From positions 1 through 8,851 of the forward strand of contig JAJFMS010000080.1 of the NCBI GenBank assembly GCA_020696885.1: a stretch of 8,851 nucleotides of DNA. The letters are read 5' to 3'. A model generated the notes under the pieces. That model was not told the origin of the DNA. It ran no database searches and saw nothing but the letters and a program-made list of their open reading frames with translations. This DNA is from Armatimonadota bacterium (GTDB lineage: Bacteria; Armatimonadota; SYMT01). Numbering within the stretch: the first letter of the stretch is position 1; every line of letters starts with the position of its first letter. Below, piece after piece: positions 1 through 5,169 of this stretch. A program made the translations under genes and the position numbers.

Positions 1-208
1 TTTGCCCCTGCGGTGTGCGTGATGTCATCTGAGGCTTTGAGCCAACACTCACATCTCAGGAACCCGGAAATATCCCTAGGTGAGTGGCAGCCGGTGTTGA
101 CGATCCCTTAAGCTGGGATACGAGCCGGAATCGCGAGCCGAAAGAACAAGGGTTCCGCCCGTGTCAAACGGGTTCAAAAGCTTAAGGACACACGGCATTG
201 CGGGGTGC
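1..208 (+). ncRNA. ssrS: 6S RNA (regulator of RNA polymerase)
   Basis: 6S RNA mimics an open promoter and sequesters the housekeeping RNA polymerase holoenzyme, chiefly in stationary phase. I folded the sequence by eye. The closing stem pairs 5-8/202-205, 10-11/200-201, 18-21/191-194, 23-26/187-190 and 32-38/177-183 (one G-U). The central bubble has strands 39-58 and 157-176, and its 3' strand holds a five-pair hairpin (158-162/168-172). The apical arm starts with seven perfect pairs (59-65/150-156) and ends in 91-94/125-128 and a tip of 101-107/115-122. This order, the length of about 200 nt, and ends resembling CCCTGCGGTGT and GGCATTGCGGGG match the 6S family. From memory, 6S genes lie near rarA in several bacterial groups. 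The promoter would be outside the window and the exact ends are uncertain. No uridine tract follows, consistent with 3' processing. Confidence 0.78.
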
Positions 209-217
209 TTGTTCATC

Positions 218-440
218 ACCACAAAGACACAAAGGCACGAAGAGGAGACAGGAAACCCTCTCGCGGAGCGAGTCTGGGAGTATGGAATACGGATGGCTCT
301 AAGGCAAAGGAGGGGCAGTCAGGGTCCCTAGCTGCGCTTCTTGGCCCGATGCCCTTCATCCGAGCCTACGGTCAGCGCTGCAAGCTCGGCGTATCGCCTA
401 CCGTCTCCACGCACTCTTGGTGCCTTCGTGTCTTTGTGGT
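218..440. repeat. Inverted-repeat pair between 6S RNA and rarA
   Basis: Two 25-base arms, 218-242 and 416-440, are reverse complements at 23 of 25 positions. The right arm contains CTTCGTGTCTTTGTGGT. They enclose 173 bases with no convincing coding sequence; an 84-codon open frame here shows no recognisable protein features. The arm resembles a dispersed intergenic motif I recall from many environmental bacterial genomes, but I cannot confirm that here. The arrangement could be a small non-autonomous element, two independent copies of a repeat, or a long-range hairpin in an ssrS-rarA transcript. No target-site duplication was recognised. Confidence 0.6.
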
Positions 441-445
441 AAATT
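417..445 (+). promoter_or_regulatory. Weak candidate promoter in the right repeat arm
   Basis: A TTGGTG hexamer (417-422) lies exactly 17 bases before TAAATT (440-445), giving a plausible but imperfect sigma70-type spacing. The proposed start site would fall only a few bases before the rarA ATG at 459. That would yield an almost leaderless mRNA and fit the lack of a Shine-Dalgarno sequence there. The match is weak (3/6 and 4/6), and read-through from the 6S RNA promoter is equally possible. Confidence 0.18.
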
Positions 446-458
446 CCGCCTACTTCTG

Positions 459-1814
459 ATGGCTGCCGGCTCGCTCTTCGACGACGACCCCCTACCTCCG
501 GCGCGTGAGCCGGAGATCGATCCCGGCGCCCCCCTGGCGGCGCGGATGCGGCCGCGGACGCTGGACGAGTTCACCGGCCAGGGTCACATCGTGGGGGAAG
601 GCACGCTCCTCCGCAGTTCCATTGAGCGGGACCAGCTCTCCTCGGCCATCTTCTGGGGACCTCCCGGCTGCGGGAAGAGCACCCTGGCGATGCTGATTGC
701 GCGGCACACCCGCGCCCATTTCGAGACGTTCAGCGCGGTGCTCTCCGGGGTCGCGGAGATCCGCAAGGCGTTCGAGGCGGCCCGCCAGCGGAAGAAGGCC
801 AGCGGACGCCGGACGATCCTGTTCATCGACGAGATCCACCGCTTCAACAAGTCCCAGCAGGACGCGCTGCTGCCGCACGTGGAAGACGGCACGATCACGC
901 TGATCGGCGCCACCACGGAGAACCCGTACTTCGAGGTCAACACCCCGCTGATCTCGCGCTCCCGGATCTTCCGGTTCGAGGCGCTGAAGGAAGAGGACAT
1001 CCGCGGCTTGATCCACCGGGCCCTGGCGGACGAGGAGCGCGGCCTGGGCCGCTACCGGGCCACGCTGGAGCCGGAGGCCGAAGAGCACCTGCTCCTGGTG
1101 GGTAACGGGGACGCACGCAGCACCCTGGGAGCGCTGGAGACGGCGGTCGGCGCGGCACTGCCGGACGCCGAAGGGCGCCGGGTGGTCACGCTCCGGCTCG
1201 CGGAGCAGGCGGTCCAGCAGCGTGCCCTCGCTTACGACAAGGACGGCGACCAGCACTACGACATCGTCTCCGCCTTCATCAAGAGCATGCGCGGCTCCGA
1301 CCCGGACGCCACGATCTATTGGCTGCACCGGATGCTGGCCTCGGGCGAGGACCCGCGCTTCATCTGCCGCCGGATGGTGATCCACGCGGCCGAAGACGTA
1401 GGCCTGGCGGACCCGATGGCGCTGGTCATGGCGAACGCGGCGGTGCAAGCGCTGGAGTTCGTGGGGCTACCGGAAGCGCAAATCCCGATGACCGAAGCGG
1501 CCATCTACATCGCCTGCGCGCCGAAGAGCAACGCCGTAGTCAAAGCGATCGCCAAGGTCCAGCACGACCTGAAGACGCGCCCGCAGGGCTCCGTGCCGAT
1601 GCACCTCCGGGACTCCCACTACAAAGGTGCGAAAGCGCTGGGGCACGGGCGCGGCTACAAATACCCGCACGACTACCCGGGCAACTACGTCCACGACACC
1701 TACGTGCCGGAAGGCGCCGTCAGCGGCCCCTACTACGAGCCGACCCAGAACGGCCGCGAAGCCACCATCGGCGAGCGCCTGCAGCGCCGCCGCGATCAGA
1801 AGGCGCCGGAGTAG
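459..1814 (+). CDS. rarA: RarA/MgsA replication-associated recombination ATPase
   Basis: RarA is a cytoplasmic AAA+ ATPase related to clamp loaders and RuvB. It acts on stalled replication forks and single-stranded DNA gaps, and in several bacteria it binds SSB. The 451-residue protein is full length for the family. It shows a Walker A motif GPPGCGKST (67-75), a Walker B LFIDEIHRF (121-129), a sensor 1 GATTENP (150-156) and an arginine-finger region SRSRIF (166-171). The C-terminal tetramerisation half carries the family signatures AEDVGLADP, CAPKSNAV and YKYPHDYPGNY. The start at 459 is chosen because the family begins with a short acidic N-terminus (here MAAGSLFDDD). An upstream in-frame ATG at 417 would translate the repeat arm and add 14 unrelated residues. 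There is no obvious ribosome binding site before 459. It lies downstream of the 6S RNA and may share its transcript. Confidence 0.96.
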   Translation: MAAGSLFDDDPLPPAREPEIDPGAPLAARMRPRTLDEFTGQGHIVGEGTLLRSSIERDQLSSAIFWGPPGCGKSTLAMLIARHTRAHFETFSAVLSGVAEIRKAFEAARQRKKASGRRTILFIDEIHRFNKSQQDALLPHVEDGTITLIGATTENPYFEVNTPLISRSRIFRFEALKEEDIRGLIHRALADEERGLGRYRATLEPEAEEHLLLVGNGDARSTLGALETAVGAALPDAEGRRVVTLRLAEQAVQQRALAYDKDGDQHYDIVSAFIKSMRGSDPDATIYWLHRMLASGEDPRFICRRMVIHAAEDVGLADPMALVMANAAVQALEFVGLPEAQIPMTEAAIYIACAPKSNAVVKAIAKVQHDLKTRPQGSVPMHLRDSHYKGAKALGHGRGYKYPHDYPGNYVHDTYVPEGAVSGPYYEPTQNGREATIGERLQRRRDQKAPE

Positions 1815-1819
1815 CGCCG

Positions 1820-1841
1820 GGGAGCGGCGGCTTCCGCTTCC
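1820..1841 (+). terminator. Possible hairpin just after rarA
   Basis: An eight-pair stem (1820-1827 with 1834-1841, one G-U pair) closes a six-base loop, starting six bases after the rarA stop codon. No thymine run follows, so this is not a canonical intrinsic terminator. It may instead stabilise the mRNA 3' end. Confidence 0.25.
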
Positions 1842-1863
1842 ACGTACTCACCCCCGGACCCCG

Positions 1864-1983
1864 GTAGGGCCGGATGTCCCTGTCGGCGCCGGCTGGGAAC
1901 CCGTGTGAGCCCCTCGCCAAGCCGCGCTCAGCGGAAGCTTTCATCGAGCCCAAGTACCGGCGGTGACGGAGCAACCGCCCTAC
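1864..1983. repeat. Two degenerate inverted copies of a GTAGGGC repeat
   Basis: Copy A on the plus strand (1864-1891) begins GTAGGGCCGGATGTCCCTGT. Copy B (1958-1983), read on the minus strand, begins GTAGGGCGGTTGCTCCGTCA. Both start GTAGGGC, have a central TCC, and end in CGCCG. They look like diverged copies of one short repeat in opposite orientation, filling the otherwise gene-free 236 bases between rarA and the convergent toxin gene. The similarity is modest and could partly reflect high GC content. Confidence 0.3.
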
Positions 1984-2050
1984 GCTTCTACCGGTGCGGA
2001 CGCGGAGTAACCGGGGGCGACTTCCTGTCCGAACTGCTAAAACGCGCAGC

Positions 2051-2563
2051 CTAGACCGCTTCAAGAGACCGCCGGATATCCTTGAACAGTAGAAAGAGGT
2101 GTAACGGGTTCGTGGGCGACTCTTCCATCCCGAACTTGCGGTAGAAGGCGCGGGCTTCCTCGTCTTTAGCATGCACCAGGAATGCCCGCCCGCCGATTGC
2201 GTCCGCTCCCGCCAGCGCCCGGCGCAGAGCATCCCGGAACAGGGCCTTTCCCAGACCCCGACCTTGCTCGTGAGTATCGACGGCAAAGCGTGCCATGAGA
2301 ATGACCGGAACGGGGTACCGACCCTGCCCTTTAATCACTCGTGCCGGTACGTGTTCTGGGCCAACGGAAGCCGGCGCCAAGCTGTAGTAGCCGATCACCC
2401 GCTCTGCACGAAGGAGCACGTACGTTCTGGCGCCGCCACTCGCTTGATTCTGCAGGGCGAAACTGGCGAGGAACTCGTTAAGCGGCGGCTTGCCACAGTC
2501 AAACTCCGCGGTCTGGTGGGTCTTGGCGAGCAGGACCGGCGCCACCAGCTTCTCCTCAGCCAT
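2051..2563 (-). CDS. GNAT acetyltransferase toxin of a type II toxin-antitoxin pair (TacT/AtaT-like)
   Basis: Toxins of this class use acetyl-CoA to acetylate the amino group of the amino acid on charged tRNAs, which blocks translation. The protein has 170 residues, typical for the class. The acetyl-CoA phosphate-binding loop QGRGLG is at 100-105, within the characteristic stretch ARFAVDTHEQGRGLG. The conserved AFYRKFGM follows at 139-146; its Tyr141 matches the catalytic tyrosine of TacT. The segment PTNPLHLFLLFKDI (150-163) is typical of the C-terminus. The start at 2563 was chosen over one ten codons upstream because it begins at the family's usual N-terminus and overlaps the antitoxin stop in ATGGCTGA. 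This 8-base overlap implies translational coupling. The active-site motifs look intact. Which tRNA it modifies cannot be read from the sequence. Confidence 0.92.
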   Translation of the reverse strand: MAEEKLVAPVLLAKTHQTAEFDCGKPPLNEFLASFALQNQASGGARTYVLLRAERVIGYYSLAPASVGPEHVPARVIKGQGRYPVPVILMARFAVDTHEQGRGLGKALFRDALRRALAGADAIGGRAFLVHAKDEEARAFYRKFGMEESPTNPLHLFLLFKDIRRSLEAV

Positions 2564-2837
2564 CGAACGGCTCCGGCTCCCGAAACAGGTCACGTAGGGA
2601 CGGGATCATCTGCGGCGGCGCGTCCAGCCGTTGGCAGAAAGCCTCCCACTGCGCAGGCGGCAACCGGAACTCCGTCTGGTCCACTAGTATGGCGCGCGCA
2701 GCATCCAGTGACGCCTGCAGCACGAACTGGCTCGTGTTCATGTGGCGCGCACGGGCCGCTTGGGCCAGGAGTGTCTTTTCCGGCGCGGTTGCTCGAATAG
2801 ACAGCCGAGTCCCCTTCTGCGCTTCTTGGTTGGGCAT
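2556..2837 (-). CDS. DUF1778 ribbon-helix-helix antitoxin (TacA/AtaR-like)
   Basis: This 93-residue protein is the expected partner of the GNAT toxin downstream. The N-terminal ribbon-helix-helix DNA-binding region covers about residues 9-50: strand GTRLSIRA, then two helices with RARHMNTSQFVLQASLDAAR. The C-terminal tail (58-93) carries the family pattern RLPPAQWEAFCQRLDAPP and ends REPEPFDG. In characterised pairs this tail wraps around and neutralises the toxin. The start at 2837 is preceded by GGAGAAG on the minus strand. An in-frame upstream ATG at 2891 would add 18 residues unlike the family and would run through the probable operator. The antitoxin normally represses its own operon with the toxin as co-repressor. 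Confidence 0.92.
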   Translation of the reverse strand: MPNQEAQKGTRLSIRATAPEKTLLAQAARARHMNTSQFVLQASLDAARAILVDQTEFRLPPAQWEAFCQRLDAPPQMIPSLRDLFREPEPFDG

Positions 2838-2869
2838 ACTACTTCTCCGTCTCCCCGGAGCAAAACAGA

Positions 2870-2896
2870 TGTACGCCCATTGTACACCCAATTATG
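2870..2896 (-). promoter_or_regulatory. Candidate promoter and operator of the toxin-antitoxin operon
   Basis: TGTAC (2870-2874) and GTACA (2882-2886) form an inverted repeat with a seven-base spacer. TGTAC also recurs directly at 2881-2885. On the minus strand a CATAAT box (2896-2891) lies immediately upstream, so the start site would fall inside or next to the dyad. This placement suits autorepression by the ribbon-helix-helix antitoxin. No good -35 element was seen. Confidence 0.4.
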
Positions 2897-3041
2897 GTCT
2901 GGAACAAGCGCCGTAAGAACTGGCAGAACCGGTCGTGACCAGATAAAAGGCCCCTTCCCCAGGTCATCGCGAGGCGAACCCGCCCCCTTTGTGCTGCGCC
3001 GCGACCTCGCCGTGGCGATCCCGAAGGTTGAGCAGTACCCG

Positions 3042-3668
3042 CTACGGTCTCTCAATCGGCGTGATTCGCACACTTCTCGCGCTTGCTGCGGCGGGATCGG
3101 ATAGAGCCACACCCGGTCCGGTAACCAGCAGCCGGAGATGCGGCCTCCCGTTCACGCGCTTCAAGGTGGAGGTCTCCGCTTTGTCCACTTGCCGGATGCT
3201 TGCGCCTTGCAGGACCAGATACCGTGCCATCTCCGCGTGACCCGCATCCACGGCGATCATCAACGGGGTAACGCCGCCGCAGTAGCTGTTCACATCCCGG
3301 ATCCGCAGGCGAGCGCGCACCACCTCGGAGACCACCTCCCGGCGCGCGCGTCCGCGAGCGGTGTAGTAATCTCCCTCGCCGGTGGGCGCATCCAGCACGG
3401 CGCCGTGGTCTGTAAGCGTTCGCACCGCCGCGAGGTTTCCGCTTACGGCAGCCCACGCCAGGGGAGTCCAGCCGATGGCGTCAGGGGAGTCTGCGTCGGC
3501 GCCCGCCCGGAGCGCGGCCTGCATCGTCTTGACCCGCCCGTCAGCAGCAGCCTGTCGCAGCACCTCGTTCTGCCGGGCTGAGTTCATGAGCCCGGCCAGC
3601 CCGAGCCCGAGCGCTCCCAGCACGCTGAGCGAGACCAGAGTACGGGTTCGTCTCGCAGCAACAGGCAC
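3042..3668 (-). CDS. Membrane-anchored ankyrin-repeat protein
   Basis: This 208-residue protein starts with a positively charged N-terminus (AARRTRT). One hydrophobic segment follows at about 11-28 (LVSLSVLGALGLGLAGLM), best read as an uncleaved signal anchor with the rest outside the cytoplasmic membrane. Ankyrin repeats follow. One partial unit lies at about 35-63. A clear one lies at 66-94, with GWTPLAWAAVSGN and DHGAVLDA. After a charged insertion (95-130), another clear one lies at 131-160, with GVTPLMIAVDAGH and LQGASI. The tail (161-208) is degenerate. Ankyrin stacks are protein-binding scaffolds and no catalytic motif is present. The start is GTG at 3668, with GGAGG six bases upstream. 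It is transcribed towards the toxin-antitoxin operon, 204 bases away, and divergently from the SWIM gene. Its partner is unknown. Confidence 0.8.
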   Translation of the reverse strand: MPVAARRTRTLVSLSVLGALGLGLAGLMNSARQNEVLRQAAADGRVKTMQAALRAGADADSPDAIGWTPLAWAAVSGNLAAVRTLTDHGAVLDAPTGEGDYYTARGRARREVVSEVVRARLRIRDVNSYCGGVTPLMIAVDAGHAEMARYLVLQGASIRQVDKAETSTLKRVNGRPHLRLLVTGPGVALSDPAAASARSVRITPIERP

Positions 3669-3747
3669 CTGACACCTCCCCGACCGGACGACCTATGGTC
3701 AACTCGCCGGTCCCTGCTTATGACGCTCGTAGTGCAGGCCGGTTTCA

Positions 3748-3769
3748 GGAGCAGGGCGCGCCCCGCTCC
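3748..3769. promoter_or_regulatory. 22-base near-perfect dyad upstream of the SWIM gene
   Basis: The arms 3748-3756 and 3761-3769 pair at every position except one (A3753/C3764), around the centre CGCG. The dyad lies 35 bases before the ATG at 3805 and in the divergent region shared with the ankyrin gene. It could be an operator for a dimeric regulator or an mRNA hairpin ahead of the ribosome binding site. No convincing -10/-35 pair was found nearby on either strand. Confidence 0.4.
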
Positions 3770-3804
3770 GTCGCGAACTGTCGCCTGATCTTCAGGAGAC
3801 CGCG

Positions 3805-5169
3805 ATGGCTGGCCCCGCGCTCGACTACACCTACCGGTACGCCGCTCCGTCCGCGCTGATCCCGTCCGCCGAGGGGGAGCAGCTCTTCCTCGCCACGCAG
3901 GTCAGCCCCTCCGCGCCGCCGGTGTTCTTCCGCGGCGCGCTGGTGGAACCGCGGCGCACGGCGGACCTGCTCCTCGCGCTGATGCGGGTGGTGCAGTCCC
4001 GCTTCCACATCCCGGCCCAGATGCTGGCCCGGATCATCGCGCTGGCGGACCCGGTGGTGACGTGCAGCGAGGACCGGCTCCGTTTCGAGGGGTTCTCCGC
4101 CTGCTGCTCCACCTATGCCCGCGTGGACCTGTTGCCGAAGGCGATCGAGGGCACGTTCCTGGGTCACGGCACCACCAACGTAGACTTCAACCCGCCGATG
4201 CGCGCCGCCCTCGCCCGGGTGCGGGAGCGGGAGCCGGTCCGGCTCTCCGTGGGGGGCGCCGCGGTGGAACTGGAGAGCGGCGGCGGCACCGTGACGGAGC
4301 GGAAGGTGCCCCTCCCGGTGCGGTGGCTCAAGGGGTTCGTGGAATCGCAGGCGTATCTGGCCGGGATGACGCTGCGGCTGGAGGTGTCCGGCACGGAAGC
4401 GCGGCGATTCCTGCGCTCGCTGCCCCGGCAGGGCTCCCAGGGGCGGCCGGTCTGGGTCACCCGCTCCGGACCGGGGCTCCGGCTCACGCAGGTCGCCACG
4501 AAGGATGCGGTGCGCGTCTCCGGCATCGAGCGGCTGCGGCTGCTGGAAGACCTGGCGCGGCACGCGGTGGGCCTGAAGGTCTATGCCTCTTCGGATGGGG
4601 AAGCGAGCGACTGGGAGTTGCACTGCGGCGACGCGCTGTTCCACCTGACGCTGAGCCCGGAGGTGTGGCGCGGCTTCTCCGGAGAGGGCCAGATCCTCTC
4701 CACGCTGGCCGCCGGGGCGGGTGGGGAGGAGGTGGAGCGGATGCGCGAGGCGCTGCACTGGCAGTCCCGGCTGGATCCCGCGCAGCTTTCGCAGCGGGCC
4801 GACGTGCCTCCGGAGCGGACCCGGGCCGCGCTGGCGCGGCTGGCGGCTTCCGGGCTGGTGGGGTTCGACGTCACCCAGGGCGCCTACTTCCACCGGGAGC
4901 TGCCGTTCGACCTCTCGCTCATCGAAAGCCTGCAGCCGCGGCTGCGCGATGCGCGAAAGCTGGTCGCCGAGAACGGGGTGCGGATCGAGAGCCAGGGCGA
5001 AGTCACCGAGGCCTGGGTGCAGGGGAGCGGGGTGGAGCACCGGGTCCGCGTAACGGAAGAAGGTGCGCGGTGCACGTGCCCCTGGTATGCCAAGCACCAG
5101 GGGGAGCGCGGGCCGTGCAAGCACGTACTGGCGGTTCAGATCGTAACGGGAGACGCGGATGACCATTGA
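3805..5169 (+). CDS. SWIM zinc-finger protein
   Basis: This 454-residue protein carries a SWIM zinc finger at its extreme C-terminus, with ligands C423, C425, C438 and H440 in the pattern CxC-x12-CxH (CTCPWYAKH, then CKHVLAVQI). SWIM fingers bind nucleic acid or protein. A winged-helix-like segment sits at about 323-372 (LSQRADVPPERTRAALARLA, then a turn leading to YFHREL). Residues 1-320 match nothing I can name. The start has AGGAGA five bases upstream. The gene overlaps the next one by 11 bases (ATGACCATTGA), so the two are translationally coupled. Related SWIM proteins include E. coli YehQ, encoded in a cluster with AAA+ and von Willebrand A-domain proteins. Those partners are not seen here. 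No nuclease or helicase motif is visible, so the function is unknown. Confidence 0.88.
   Translation: MAGPALDYTYRYAAPSALIPSAEGEQLFLATQVSPSAPPVFFRGALVEPRRTADLLLALMRVVQSRFHIPAQMLARIIALADPVVTCSEDRLRFEGFSACCSTYARVDLLPKAIEGTFLGHGTTNVDFNPPMRAALARVREREPVRLSVGGAAVELESGGGTVTERKVPLPVRWLKGFVESQAYLAGMTLRLEVSGTEARRFLRSLPRQGSQGRPVWVTRSGPGLRLTQVATKDAVRVSGIERLRLLEDLARHAVGLKVYASSDGEASDWELHCGDALFHLTLSPEVWRGFSGEGQILSTLAAGAGGEEVERMREALHWQSRLDPAQLSQRADVPPERTRAALARLAASGLVGFDVTQGAYFHRELPFDLSLIESLQPRLRDARKLVAENGVRIESQGEVTEAWVQGSGVEHRVRVTEEGARCTCPWYAKHQGERGPCKHVLAVQIVTGDADDH

Noticed and set aside
140..180. T-box-like sequence (AAGGGTTCCGCCC) that might suggest a riboswitch
   Set aside because: It lacks the conserved T-box antiterminator core, and its bases are better explained by the 6S apical stem and bubble hairpin.
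417..458. Upstream ATG extending rarA by 14 residues
   Set aside because: The extension translates the repeat arm and is unlike RarA N-termini; the ATG at 459 gives the expected beginning.
205..459. 84-codon open frame across the inverted-repeat region
   Set aside because: It is built from the repeat arms and low-complexity sequence, has no recognisable domain and no ribosome binding site, and ends at the rarA start.
492..1448. 318-codon open frame opposite rarA
   Set aside because: It is a GC-driven antisense shadow of a certain gene, rich in Arg, Val and Gln with no domain.
2940..2980. AAAAGGCCCC stretch as a terminator for the ankyrin gene
   Set aside because: The self-complementary bases leave a loop too short to form, and no convincing stem with a thymine tail was found.
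3697..3702. TTGACC on the minus strand as a -35 box for the ankyrin gene
   Set aside because: The -10 position 17 bases on reads GGAGGT, which is the ribosome binding site rather than a promoter element.
3745..5166. 473-codon open frame opposite the SWIM gene
   Set aside because: It is longer than the SWIM gene itself but low in complexity (His, Arg, Gln, Pro), with no domain. The SWIM frame has a zinc-finger motif and a good ribosome binding site.
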